A DNA stretch of 64,000 nt from Planctomycetota bacterium (lineage in GTDB: Bacteria > Planctomycetota > Planctomycetia > Gemmatales > HRBIN36), in NCBI GenBank assembly GCA_014584395.1, contig JACTMY010000010.1:186001-250000 (forward strand), given 5' to 3'. Position 1 is the stretch's first letter. Each line of letters starts with the position of its first letter. This document shows positions 43,552-52,551 of the stretch, in pieces. The position numbers and the translations under genes are program-made. The notes under the pieces are model-generated. The model saw only the letters and a program-made list of their open reading frames with translations. It was not told where the DNA came from and did not search any database.

Positions 43552-45732
43552 ATGGATAATAGACGCCTTTTAACTTTTTTTCTGGTCACGTTTGCAGCCA
43601 TCATTTTGATGATGCAGATCAAGAAAAGTCTTTTCCCGCCGCCCGCTCCCGTGCCCGTGGCCTCCCAAACTGCACCTCAAGACACTTCGACCGCGCCGGC
43701 GATCCAGTCACCGCCTGTTTCCGTTGATGCTTTCTTGACCGGCGCCTTGCAATTAACCAGCCCCGGCTGGCCCAGCCCGATCCTTACGGTGCTGACTCAC
43801 CCCCTGGTGGCGGAACAGGTTCAAAAGGAAGCGCAGCGCGCCCAGGCCATCGCCAAGGCCAAGGAAATGGACAAGGAATGGGAGAAAATCCCCGATGACG
43901 ATTTAGTCCTGGGCAATTCCGAAAGCAAGCTGCACGTCGTTTTCTCCAGCCGCGGGGCAGCGGTGCGGCGTTTAACCTTGAATCATCATCGCACTGCGAC
44001 TCGAGACTACGCCAAGCCAGACCCCTCTAAACAGCCTTTGGTTCTGCTCAGCGAGAATGAAGGCCAATCGGGCTTCGAGAACGAGGAACAGCGGCTTGCC
44101 CATCAGTCCTATCGTCTCGCCATAGAAAACGAAAAACTGTTCTGGCGCGTGTTGCCCGGCCACAATGAATCCCAAATCGCCTTCGAGGCTGAACTGCCTC
44201 ACCGCAACTTGCGCATCCGCAAACAGTTTTCCCTGGACCCGCAAGTCTATCACATGCAATTGGAACTGACGTTTTCCCCCATCGATCCGGCGCGCCCCAT
44301 CGCCTTCGATTATGAATTGCACGGACCCCGGGGGTTGGCCATCGAGGGCATGGCATGGAAGCAAATGTCGTTTCGCCAGGCGGTCACGTGCAGCGTCGAT
44401 CCCAATGACGTCCGCGTGGCCCAGCGCATTCTGGACGAACCGAAAATGATCGACCCGCAACGGGATAACAAGGCCCTGCCCCACATTTTCAATGACCCCA
44501 AAAACGACCGCATTTGCCAATATAGCGGGATCATGACCCAATATTTCTCGTCGCTGGTGATCGTGGATCGGCCCGAAAATCAGGTGCCGCCCCGGCACAT
44601 CGATCGCGTGATTCCCTATTACGTCCACAACGACCCCGATGCTTCGGAACGCCAGCTCGCCTTGCAAGGCCACGTCGGCGTCAAACTGGTTTCGCGGCCG
44701 CAAAAGCCGGAGATCGGCCAATCGGTCACCCATAAATACTTGCTCTTCGCTGGCCCAAGCAAGGTGCTGTTGCTGAGTTATGAACCGGACACCAAGCCGG
44801 GATTGACGGAGACCTACTCAAACCTGCATCTCAACCTAATCACGGACGCGCCGTTTTACAGTTGGACACAGTCCATCGGTTGGACTTCGGTCGTCGTCTT
44901 TTTCACCAATCTGATGCATCAGTTCCTGGAATGGCTGCATCGCGTGTTTGGCTCCTACGGCGTAGCCATCATCATCATGACGATCGTGGTCCGGGCCATG
45001 ATGTTCCCCATCAGCCGCAAGCAAGCGATCATGTCGCAAGAGACCTCCGCCAAGATGGCCAAGTTGAAGCCCGAGCTGAAGAAGTTGGAAGAAAAATACA
45101 AGAATGACTCCCAAGCACGCGGCGTGGCCCAGATGGAACTCTTCCGCAAGCATGGGGTCAATCCCCTTTCCGGCTGCACGGGGTGTCTCATTGTGATGCT
45201 GCAAATGCCCATTTTCATGGGACTGTATTACGCGCTCTATGAAAGCACGCACCTTCGCCTGGAAGGATTTCTTTGGACCAGCAACCTGGCTGCTCCCGAC
45301 ATGATGATCCGCTGGGCGGAGTGGCCGGGCATTGGCTGGTTCGTGACTAAGTTCCTTAACTTCGGCGACTTCTTCAATCTGCTTCCCATTGTGTCGGTCA
45401 TCCTCATGTACTGCCAACAGCAGATGATGATGCCCCCCGCCCTCGATGAGCAGCAGGCCATGCAGATGAAGATGATGAACTTCATGATGATTTTCATGGG
45501 CTATTTGTTCTACTGGATCCCTTCGGGGTTATGCATTTACTTCATCTTCAGCAGCGCCTGGGGCATGTTGGAGAGGAAATTCATCCCCAAACTGGTCCAC
45601 CATCACGCCAGTTCGGATGCCATCAAAGCGGGTGATAAAGCAGCCAAGACGACGCCGACCGCTCCAGGTTGGAAGAAAAAGCTGACCGATTGGATCGTGA
45701 AACTGCAAAAACAAGCCGACAAAAAGAAATAG
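43552..45732 (+). CDS. yidC: Membrane protein insertase YidC
   Basis: YidC inserts and folds inner-membrane proteins. The 726-residue protein starts MDNRRLLTFFLVTFAAIILM (first helix), has a large periplasmic domain (about 80-410) and then the conserved core: FTNLMHQFLEWLHRVFGSYGVAIIIMTIVVRAMMFPISRKQ (with the hydrophilic-groove Arg), KKLEEKYKNDSQARGVAQMELFRKHGVNPLSGCTGCLIVMLQMPIFMGLYYAL, and FYWIPSGLCIYFIFSSAWG. The C-terminal tail is basic. AGGAG is 13 bases from this ATG; an in-frame ATG lies at 43522. It is followed 9 bases later by the tandem VWA gene and then mnmE. Confidence 0.94.
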   Translation: MDNRRLLTFFLVTFAAIILMMQIKKSLFPPPAPVPVASQTAPQDTSTAPAIQSPPVSVDAFLTGALQLTSPGWPSPILTVLTHPLVAEQVQKEAQRAQAIAKAKEMDKEWEKIPDDDLVLGNSESKLHVVFSSRGAAVRRLTLNHHRTATRDYAKPDPSKQPLVLLSENEGQSGFENEEQRLAHQSYRLAIENEKLFWRVLPGHNESQIAFEAELPHRNLRIRKQFSLDPQVYHMQLELTFSPIDPARPIAFDYELHGPRGLAIEGMAWKQMSFRQAVTCSVDPNDVRVAQRILDEPKMIDPQRDNKALPHIFNDPKNDRICQYSGIMTQYFSSLVIVDRPENQVPPRHIDRVIPYYVHNDPDASERQLALQGHVGVKLVSRPQKPEIGQSVTHKYLLFAGPSKVLLLSYEPDTKPGLTETYSNLHLNLITDAPFYSWTQSIGWTSVVVFFTNLMHQFLEWLHRVFGSYGVAIIIMTIVVRAMMFPISRKQAIMSQETSAKMAKLKPELKKLEEKYKNDSQARGVAQMELFRKHGVNPLSGCTGCLIVMLQMPIFMGLYYALYESTHLRLEGFLWTSNLAAPDMMIRWAEWPGIGWFVTKFLNFGDFFNLLPIVSVILMYCQQQMMMPPALDEQQAMQMKMMNFMMIFMGYLFYWIPSGLCIYFIFSSAWGMLERKFIPKLVHHHASSDAIKAGDKAAKTTPTAPGWKKKLTDWIVKLQKQADKKK

Positions 45733-45741
45733 GTCGACGCC

Positions 45742-47391
45742 ATGATTGGCCTTCTCCCTTGCGGCGTATCGTGGTCCCTCCAGAGACTCGGCCGGATTAG
45801 CGCCGGGCTGCTCCTGGCCCTGCCCATTACGGCTTCTTTCTGGCTATCTTCAAGTCATGCCAACTCCGCCAACACGGCGCCCCCCTATCGCATCGAAATG
45901 GTCGGAGCCGTCGATGCCAGCGACTTCCCGCAGATTACCATCCGTTTTCAAATTCTCGACGCCGCAGGGAAACCGGCTGAGCAGCTGCCCAATGTCGATA
46001 TCGTCATTCACGAGGATCAACAGGAAGTTCATCGCCTCAAACCCTTGCGCCTCCGAGAGCATCCCACGTCCATGATGCTGGTGATCGACACCAGCGGCAG
46101 CATGACCCATCTAAACAAGATGACGGAAGCCAAGCGTGCTGCCGCCGACTTCCTCCATCGCATCGATCCGCAAATGCCTTGCGGCCTGGTGCTGTTTCAT
46201 CATGAACCCTATCTCACGGCGGCTCCCACCTTGTCCCGAATGGATTTGGCCCAACGGGTGGAGGCCGCCGTGGCTCGCGGAGGCACGGCGTATTTCGACG
46301 CCATCATGTCCGCCTTAGACGAACTGCCGTTGGCTGAGCCGGATCAACGCCAGGCAGTCGTGGTCATGACCGATGGCCGAGACGTCAACAGCCGCCAAAC
46401 GCTCACGGAAGTGATCGATGGCGCGCGAAAACGCAAAGTCCCTATCTACACCTTGGGCTTGGGCAAGCCTGGCGATGATTCCCTGGTTCGAACCGTCCTC
46501 GTGCTCGACCGCAGCGGCAGCATGCGCGAGGAAGGCAAATTCCACAACCTCTTGAAAGCCGCTCGGCGCTATATCGATTTGATGCCCCATGAATCCGCCG
46601 ATTCGACGATCATTGTTTTCAATGATCGTGTCGAGTTCGCCCTGAATCCGCCTAGCTTCACCAGCGACAAGGACAAACTCTTCGCCGCCCTGAACCGGAT
46701 TCGCCCGGAAGGCGAAACGCGGCTCTACGACGCCATCCATGAAGCCCTTAAATTGCTGGAAACCAGTCAAGATGGCTCGGAGCGCCGACTCAAAATGGCC
46801 GTCATTGCCCTGACGGACGGCATCGACAATCGCAGCATTCACCGCCGTTTCCAAGAGAGCGTCATCCCTCTCGCCAAGCAATGGCGGATTCCGATCCACA
46901 TGCTCGGCTTGGGGCGAGCGGAGGAGATCAATGAAGTTCACATGCGAACCATCGCCGAGGAAACCGGCGGTCACTATTTCCATGTCACTCACGGGGATCA
47001 GTTAACCGAAATCTTCGAACAACTTTCCATCGACTTGCATGACCAGGGAATCGATGAGGTTTCCTTGAGGCAACTGGCGCGGGAAACGGGCGGCGAATAC
47101 TTTCACGCCAGCGATGCCGATAAACTGCGCGAATTATTCAAACAGGTGGCGACCTCTCTCGAAAACACATACACCGTGACCTTTCGAAGTCTGCGCGATC
47201 GGCCCGACGGCACGGGCCGCAGCATTCGCATCACTTTTCTGGAAACCTCTCTCAGCAGCGGTTATAAAACCCATGGTCTGATCACGCCGATCAGCGATCC
47301 TGCATTGTATCTTGGCCTGTTACTGGGGCTGCTGGTGTTGCTGTTCTTGCCCGCGCTGTTTCGCCGTCGTCCCTCTTCCTCAACGAATTGA
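45742..47391 (+). CDS. Tandem von Willebrand A-domain membrane protein
   Basis: A 549-residue protein. An N-terminal hydrophobic segment (18-37) is followed by two VWA domains: the first with MIDAS DTSGS near 116, the second with DRSGS near 256. Each MIDAS should bind a metal and a partner. Near the end of the second domain a motif recurs, AEETGGHYFHVTHGDQLTEIFEQL and ARETGGEYFHASDADKLRELFKQV. A C-terminal helix (ALYLGLLLGLLVLLFLPALF) precedes a basic tail. It is probably anchored with both VWA domains outside the cytoplasm. Spacing to yidC is 9 bases and to mnmE 6, so it belongs to that operon. Function unknown. Confidence 0.8.
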   Translation: MIGLLPCGVSWSLQRLGRISAGLLLALPITASFWLSSSHANSANTAPPYRIEMVGAVDASDFPQITIRFQILDAAGKPAEQLPNVDIVIHEDQQEVHRLKPLRLREHPTSMMLVIDTSGSMTHLNKMTEAKRAAADFLHRIDPQMPCGLVLFHHEPYLTAAPTLSRMDLAQRVEAAVARGGTAYFDAIMSALDELPLAEPDQRQAVVVMTDGRDVNSRQTLTEVIDGARKRKVPIYTLGLGKPGDDSLVRTVLVLDRSGSMREEGKFHNLLKAARRYIDLMPHESADSTIIVFNDRVEFALNPPSFTSDKDKLFAALNRIRPEGETRLYDAIHEALKLLETSQDGSERRLKMAVIALTDGIDNRSIHRRFQESVIPLAKQWRIPIHMLGLGRAEEINEVHMRTIAEETGGHYFHVTHGDQLTEIFEQLSIDLHDQGIDEVSLRQLARETGGEYFHASDADKLRELFKQVATSLENTYTVTFRSLRDRPDGTGRSIRITFLETSLSSGYKTHGLITPISDPALYLGLLLGLLVLLFLPALFRRRPSSSTN

Positions 47392-47397
47392 TCGGCC

Positions 47398-48804
47398 ATG
47401 TCGGCTCGCGCCTCGAACCTGACTCCCACGTTTCACCATCGTCTCGAAGACACGATCGTGGCCCAGGCGACGCGCTCGGCCCCAAGTGCCCGAGCCATTC
47501 TGCGCATCAGCGGCCCCGAGGGATGGCCCCGAATCCGATCCCGATGCGTGAGCGACGCACCCTGGCCAGAAACGCTCCCGCGACGTCGTTGGTTTTGCCG
47601 CTTTCAACCTTGGCAGCAGTGTGAAGCGATTCCCATCACAGTGCTGACCTGGCCCGGGCCGCGCAGTTACACGGGACAAGACCTCATCGAGCTTCATTTG
47701 CCAGGCAGCCCCGCCCTCGTCGAGGTTCTATTCACTTGGCTTTTGCAGCCGCCCCTGCGGCTCGCGGAGCCGGGCGAATTCACCCTCCGGGCTTTCCTGG
47801 CAGGCAAACTGAATCTGCTGCAAGCCGAAGCCGTTCATGGCTTGATCGAAGCACAAACGCAAGATCAATGGCGTGCTGCCATGGATCAGCTCACCGGCCG
47901 ATTGACCTCGCCGCTTGCATCCTTGCGTGAACGGTTGCTTCAGCTTCTGGCGGAGATCGAGGCCGGACTGGATTTTGCCGAGGAGGATTTGTCGTTCTTG
48001 CATCCAAACGAAGTGCAGCAGCAGCTCGCTGAATCTTTGACGGAGGTCGATCATTGCCTACGTGAAGCGGCAAAGTCAACTCCCAAGGATCGCCCATTTC
48101 GTGTGGTCCTGGCAGGCTCGCCCAATGCTGGGAAAAGCAGTCTCTTCAATGCACTCTTGCGCCGCCACGCCGCGCTGGTGAGCCCTCATCCAGGCACGAC
48201 GCGAGATTACCTGGAAGCCGCGATCTTGATCGACGAAGTACCCATCGAGTTGGTGGACACGGCTGGCTTGGCCGAAGTGGACGTCGATGACCATGCACAC
48301 GAAGTGGATCAACTCGCCCAACAAGTTCGTGGCCGCCTATGGTCAGAAGCGGATTTAATTTTGCTCTGCGTGGCCAGCCATGATACTGACAAAGCCGCTC
48401 AGCAGCGCTTGGAACAAGAGGTTTCCTGTCTCCCCATAGAGGTGCCCGTGATGCGCGTGCTCACCAAGGCCGACCTGGGGACTGTTGAACAGCCAGGCTT
48501 TTTGTCCACAAGCATGATGACTGGCCAGGGACTAGCTGAGCTTCAATCGATGATGTTGCAACAAGCGCGGCGCAGTCGAACGCTGGCCAGCGGCAGTTCG
48601 AGCCTGCGCCGATGCCTTGCCCAGTTGGCAACCACGAAGCAGCATTTGGAACAATGCCAGCAAATAATTCTGCTCTCAGAACCGGCCGAATTGATGGCGT
48701 TCGAGTTACGCTTGGCCGTCGACGCCCTGGGCCAAATCGTTGGTTCGGTTTACAGCGAGGACCTGCTCGACCGCGTCTTCAGTCGCTTCTGCATTGGCAA
48801 GTAA
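47398..48804 (+). CDS. mnmE: tRNA modification GTPase MnmE
   Basis: MnmE with MnmG modifies uridine 34 of certain tRNAs. The 468-residue protein has the N-terminal folate-binding domain (LEDTIVAQATRSAPSARAILRISGP, TYTGQDxxEL-like YTGQDLIELHLPGS, EPGEFTLRAFLAGKLNLLQAEAV), then the G domain inserted in the helical domain: AGSPNAGKSSLFNALL (about 239-254), TTRDYLEAAI, VDTAGLAEVD, LTKADLG. It ends with the catalytic CIGK (RFCIGK). All motifs are intact. It lies at the end of the yidC-VWA-mnmE block; mnmG is not in the window. Confidence 0.94.
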   Translation: MSARASNLTPTFHHRLEDTIVAQATRSAPSARAILRISGPEGWPRIRSRCVSDAPWPETLPRRRWFCRFQPWQQCEAIPITVLTWPGPRSYTGQDLIELHLPGSPALVEVLFTWLLQPPLRLAEPGEFTLRAFLAGKLNLLQAEAVHGLIEAQTQDQWRAAMDQLTGRLTSPLASLRERLLQLLAEIEAGLDFAEEDLSFLHPNEVQQQLAESLTEVDHCLREAAKSTPKDRPFRVVLAGSPNAGKSSLFNALLRRHAALVSPHPGTTRDYLEAAILIDEVPIELVDTAGLAEVDVDDHAHEVDQLAQQVRGRLWSEADLILLCVASHDTDKAAQQRLEQEVSCLPIEVPVMRVLTKADLGTVEQPGFLSTSMMTGQGLAELQSMMLQQARRSRTLASGSSSLRRCLAQLATTKQHLEQCQQIILLSEPAELMAFELRLAVDALGQIVGSVYSEDLLDRVFSRFCIGK

Positions 48805-48965
48805 CCATGGAATGCATTTTTTTGCGTTAATCCCAAATAGATGCACCTTGCCCTCAACGAACTTGACGACCTTTGCTTCCCGCCATTAGGATGGTTAAAC
48901 TGCGTGCGATATCCTCGGATCCATCATGCCTGTTGTTCGACTCCTTGCGAGAAATGGAGTGCCTC

Positions 48966-50234
48966 ATGAAAACTCGTGCACATTTGCTTTTCTTGAGTTG
49001 TTTATTCCTAGGAACCACTTTGATCGGCTCGGAAAAAGTCGATGGACAGGATGCCGCTGGCAGCCCCATCGTCAGCGATGCTCAAGGGAAGGCGATTCTT
49101 GAACGCATGTTGGATACGCTCAAAAAAGCAGAAACGATGAGCTATCAATGCGCCTATCAATGGGCCAGTGATGGCCAAGTTCTCGGCAAAGCGGAATTCG
49201 ACATATGGCTAAAAAAACCTTATCTGGCCCGCATGGAGGCCAAACCGGCCGGCGGTCAAATCACGGGTGTATTAGTAGCGGATGGCAAACAGCTATGGAT
49301 CTATTGGCCGCAAGAGCGGCCTTATTACTCGATGGAGCAGCCGGAAGATCACGCCCGATCAAACAAGCAAGTCTATATGCGCGAGACAATCGACCCCAAA
49401 AAGTTCTCTCTCTCACATAAAGCTCCCCACTTGGGAGCCGGGGCGAGCATGTTGGTTCATCAACCGAGCCGTTTTCATGGCTACGTCGATTCACTCCAAC
49501 CCTATTTTGACGGGGTCCGCTTGGCGGGCACCGAATCTGTTGAGGGTGAAGAATGCGACGTGATCGAAACCAGCTATGCCAAGGGCCAGAGATACCATCG
49601 CATCTGGGTGGCGCGGAAGGATCATTTACCGCGACTCCTGAAAGAAACCATTTATACCACCAAAACGATCACCGTCGAAGAACGCTGGTCGAAGGTGAAC
49701 CTCAATGCCGCGATTCCGGACGAGAAGTTCGCTTGGCAACCGCCGCCGGGGTGGAAAGAATGGCGCATGCCCAGCATTGAAACGGCCCTTTTGCCCCCCG
49801 GAACGCCAGCGGTGGATTTTACGTTTAACTCCGCGGACGGCGGCAAGATCTCCTTATCCGATTACAAGGGCAAAGTCGTCTGGTTGGTCTTCTGGCGAAT
49901 CGGCTGCCCTCCCTGCCGGGTCGAGTTCCCTTATTTGGAAAAGCTCCATCGCCAGCATCGCGGCCAAGATTTGGTGATCCTCGGTTTCAATTCCGTGGAC
50001 GACACTGAATTGACCAAGGAATTCCTCAAACAGCAGGAGATTACCTTCCCCAACATCCTGGACTCGTCTCCCGCCGCTCAAAAAATCAACCTCGAAACTT
50101 ATCAGCGCGGCCTCTTCGCCGTGCCGCTGAATTACATCATCGATCGCGAGGGAAAAATCGCCTATGGGTGGTATGGGTATGAAAAAGATGACCCGCGCCC
50201 ACAAGAGCATTTGAAAAAACTGGGGATTAAGTAA
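48966..50234 (+). CDS. Secreted LolA-like domain fused to TlpA-like thioredoxin
   Basis: A 422-residue exported protein. The signal peptide TRAHLLFLSCLFLGTTLIGS is followed by a LolA/DUF2092-like beta domain (about 40-250: MLDTLKKAETMSYQCAYQW, AEFDIWLKKPYLARMEAK, GKQLWIYWPQERPYYSM). From about 275 a TlpA/AhpC-like thioredoxin domain has KGKVVWLVFWRIGCPPCRVEFPYLEKLH with an intact CPPC redox motif and FAVPLNYIIDREGKIAYGWYGY. It probably acts in periplasmic disulphide reduction coupled to sensing or carrying a lipid-like partner. GGAG lies 6 bases before this ATG. It overlaps the next convergent gene by 8 bases. Confidence 0.8.
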   Translation: MKTRAHLLFLSCLFLGTTLIGSEKVDGQDAAGSPIVSDAQGKAILERMLDTLKKAETMSYQCAYQWASDGQVLGKAEFDIWLKKPYLARMEAKPAGGQITGVLVADGKQLWIYWPQERPYYSMEQPEDHARSNKQVYMRETIDPKKFSLSHKAPHLGAGASMLVHQPSRFHGYVDSLQPYFDGVRLAGTESVEGEECDVIETSYAKGQRYHRIWVARKDHLPRLLKETIYTTKTITVEERWSKVNLNAAIPDEKFAWQPPPGWKEWRMPSIETALLPPGTPAVDFTFNSADGGKISLSDYKGKVVWLVFWRIGCPPCRVEFPYLEKLHRQHRGQDLVILGFNSVDDTELTKEFLKQQEITFPNILDSSPAAQKINLETYQRGLFAVPLNYIIDREGKIAYGWYGYEKDDPRPQEHLKKLGIK

Positions 50235-50688
50235 CCACTTGATCTGAGGTTTTCGATGCGTCGGCCGGCTGATCGGTGCGCTGCGCTGCTCGTTGCCATT
50301 GGATCAAGCTCGCGGCCATCAGCAGCACCATGGCCCCCAGCCACAAGTGGCATCCTATCAAGATGTCTCGGCCCAGAATTAACCAGCCGCTTAAGGTGAT
50401 GGCGATCATGCAGCTAATCAGGCTCAGCCGATACCAGCGAAGCATCAGCAGCAAAACGGCCCCCCAGTAGAATGGGTTGGACAGCCACATGGGCATGGGA
50501 AAGGGCTCTTCCGGGCCGAGGGCGACCATGGCCTTGAAGCTATGGCCGAATGCTTCATAGCCTGTCATCCTGCTCGTCTCGGTCGGCTGGCCGTTGGAGC
50601 GGCGCTTCAGGTCCATGACCGGCAAGAAAAAGGAAACGGCATAAGCGAGCAGAGAGACGACCAATAGCACGTTGGGAAGAGACCGCAT
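50227..50688 (-). CDS. Small multi-pass membrane protein
   Basis: A 153-residue protein with about four hydrophobic helices: NVLLVVSLLAYAVSFFLPVM, PFYWGAVLLLMLRWYRLSLIS, MIAITLSGWLIL and LWLGAMVLLMAASLIQW. No family recognised. The loop after the first helix contains GYEAFGHSFKAMVALGP. The 3' end overlaps the preceding convergent gene by 8 bases. It may be co-transcribed with the small coiled-coil protein just upstream (22 bases between). Confidence 0.65.
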   Translation of the reverse strand: MRSLPNVLLVVSLLAYAVSFFLPVMDLKRRSNGQPTETSRMTGYEAFGHSFKAMVALGPEEPFPMPMWLSNPFYWGAVLLLMLRWYRLSLISCMIAITLSGWLILGRDILIGCHLWLGAMVLLMAASLIQWQRAAQRTDQPADASKTSDQVVT

Positions 50689-50710
50689 GGCAAGCTCCTA
50701 AAGGCGAGAA

Positions 50711-50974
50711 TTAGTCGCCTCGCGAAGAGGGATCCTTCGGAGCGGGCAGCCGCGATCGAAGCTGGCGAATTTCCTCCGTATTCGCTTCGACGGCTTTTTG
50801 CAATTCAACGATCTGCAATTGCAAACCACGGATTTGCCCTTCCAATCCCTTGCCGCTGTATCCCCCAAAAAAAATGACAATCATCGCAATCAAAATCAAA
50901 GTCCCACACCCCAAACTAACTTCTTGTCCGCGCACCAATCTCACTTTCGGCGGTTTGTCAATTTCAGTACTCAT
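50711..50974 (-). CDS. Small membrane-anchored coiled-coil protein
   Basis: An 87-residue protein with one transmembrane helix (LIAMIVIFFGGYSG) and a coiled coil (LEGQIRGLQLQIVELQKAVEANTEEIRQLRSRL) with heptad Leu/Ile spacing. The N-terminus (STEIDKPPKVRLVRGQEVSLG) is charged. Family unknown. AAGGGGG lies 8 bases before the ATG at 50974. Probably co-transcribed with the four-helix protein downstream. Confidence 0.6.
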   Translation of the reverse strand: MSTEIDKPPKVRLVRGQEVSLGCGTLILIAMIVIFFGGYSGKGLEGQIRGLQLQIVELQKAVEANTEEIRQLRSRLPAPKDPSSRGD

Positions 50975-51178
50975 CAAATTTCCCCCTTCGAAATGCTACT
51001 TCGGTTTCAATTTCCAAGTCATCTGAGCCTTGATCTACTGATCATGCCTTGCAACGAAATCGCCACAGGCCATTCTAAGCTGCCTGCGATTCGATCTCTA
51101 CATCCATTTCCAGGGCTGTCTAATCTTCCAAATCCCTATAAGATAAAGGCGTTATACGATGGTGAGCAGGGGTATATC

Positions 51179-51451
51179 ATGAGCTTCGAATTGAATGAAA
51201 ACCTCAAGCAAGAATGGACCGATCAATTCGTGGAAGTAGACGCCAGCCGTCCGGAGTTGAAGCGCTTTGAGGGCTTGGTCGGCCGGGTCGTGACCGTGAA
51301 TTGGAATCAACGCTGCCTCGTCGATTTCGCCGATGGCGCCTGGTATGACATCGCCCCCGCTTTCTTGCGCAAGGTGGAATCGGAAGAAGCGAAAAAGAAA
51401 TTCGACGCCACGGCGAACACGGCCCAGCCATTACCCTCGCGCCAGAGCTAA
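51179..51451 (+). CDS. Small SH3-like/KOW-like protein
   Basis: A 90-residue protein embedded in a longer ORF. MSFELNENLKQEWTDQFVEVD leads to RFEGLVGRVVTVNWNQRCLVDFADGAWYDI, a beta pattern like small SH3/KOW barrels, and a charged C-terminal tail (EEAKKKFDATANTAQP). AGGGG lies 6 bases before this ATG and a good terminator follows the stop, which both support an independent gene. Family not recognised; the barrel may bind RNA or peptides, but that is speculation. Confidence 0.65.
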   Translation: MSFELNENLKQEWTDQFVEVDASRPELKRFEGLVGRVVTVNWNQRCLVDFADGAWYDIAPAFLRKVESEEAKKKFDATANTAQPLPSRQS

Positions 51452-51469
51452 TCATTGATTCACGCCTAT

Positions 51470-51502
51470 CGATCCTAGCCCAAGCTGCTAGGATCGTTTG
51501 TT
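51470..51502 (+). terminator. Rho-independent terminator
   Basis: CGATCCTAGC (51470-51479) and GCTAGGATCG (51487-51496) form a perfect 10-base stem around CCAAGCT, then TTTGTTATT. It ends the small SH3-like gene; the next gene, mutM, starts about 200 bases downstream. Confidence 0.85.
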
Positions 51503-51699
51503 ATTGAGAGCGTTAATTCCTGAATGATGACACGATAAGCTATAGGGTACTTGACCCTTTATCGCCGCTACTCATCGTGCAACGCGATCGATAGCCATCC
51601 TTGCGTCAAGACGAGCTTCAATGATCGTGACAGGTTTCTCTGGCGACCTGGATTAAGAGAGCGTTATAATGTGCGACATTCAAGCACCGTGAGGAATCC

Positions 51700-52545
51700 G
51701 TGCCAGAACTACCCGAAGTGGAAACCGTTATTCGGTCGTTGCGGCCCCAACTCGTGGGACAAAGGATGGGCCGCGTCCAATTCGTGGGACAACCGCTGCG
51801 CCGCCCCTGGAAGCCCGCCTGGAGCCGGGCTTGCTTCGGTTTGTGCATCCAATCCATCGAACGGCGCGGCAAATGGATTCTGCTCAATCTAACCTCGGAT
51901 CGCTGCCTGATCGTGCATCTGGGGATGACGGGCCGATTATTGGTCGCAGATCGGCGGACCCAGCGGCCAGCCCATACCCATCTGCTTTTTGATTTGCCCT
52001 CCGATCGGCAGGAGATGCGGTTCATCGATCCGCGCCGTTTCGGTTCGGTCACGCTCTCGACCCAAACCGAGCGGAATCGCTTTTTGGGTCGAGCAGGACT
52101 TGGTCCTGAACCTTGGCAGTTGGCGGATCGCGAGTGGCGGCAAGCCCTCCGCCGATCGCGACGGAGCCTCAAGGCGATCCTCCTCGATCAACGAATCGTT
52201 GCGGGTCTAGGCAATATTTACGCGGATGAGTCGCTTCATCAGGCCCGACTCTCGCCTCTCTTGCGCGGCTGCGACGTGACGCAAGCCCAGGCACGACGGC
52301 TGCGCCTGGCGATCCTGAACGTCTTGGAGCGCGCGATCCAGCTTCATGGATCCACCATTCGCAATTTTTACTATGGCGAGAGCGAAACGGGCGACTATCA
52401 AAAAGAATTCCGCGTTTACGATCGAGCGGATCAGCCGTGCCGTCGTTGTCGATCGACCATCCACTGCATGCGCTTGGCCGGCCGCAGCACGCACTTTTGT
52501 CCCCAGTGTCAAATGAAACCCAAGGTGGATCAGCGGACGAGTTAG
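51700..52545 (+). CDS. mutM: Formamidopyrimidine-DNA glycosylase
   Basis: MutM (Fpg) removes 8-oxoguanine and formamidopyrimidines from DNA. The 281-residue protein starts with GTG, giving MPELPEVETVIRSLRPQL, where the Pro after Met is the catalytic nucleophile and Glu follows. HLGMTGRL, RFGSV, LLDQRIVAGLGNIYADESLHQARLSP (helix-two-turn-helix) and the C-terminal zinc finger CRRCRSTIHCMRLAGRSTHFCPQC are all present. GAGGA lies before the GTG. It is followed 6 bases later by the histidine kinase gene. Confidence 0.95.
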   Translation: MPELPEVETVIRSLRPQLVGQRMGRVQFVGQPLRRPWKPAWSRACFGLCIQSIERRGKWILLNLTSDRCLIVHLGMTGRLLVADRRTQRPAHTHLLFDLPSDRQEMRFIDPRRFGSVTLSTQTERNRFLGRAGLGPEPWQLADREWRQALRRSRRSLKAILLDQRIVAGLGNIYADESLHQARLSPLLRGCDVTQAQARRLRLAILNVLERAIQLHGSTIRNFYYGESETGDYQKEFRVYDRADQPCRRCRSTIHCMRLAGRSTHFCPQCQMKPKVDQRTS

Positions 52546-52551
52546 GGAACG

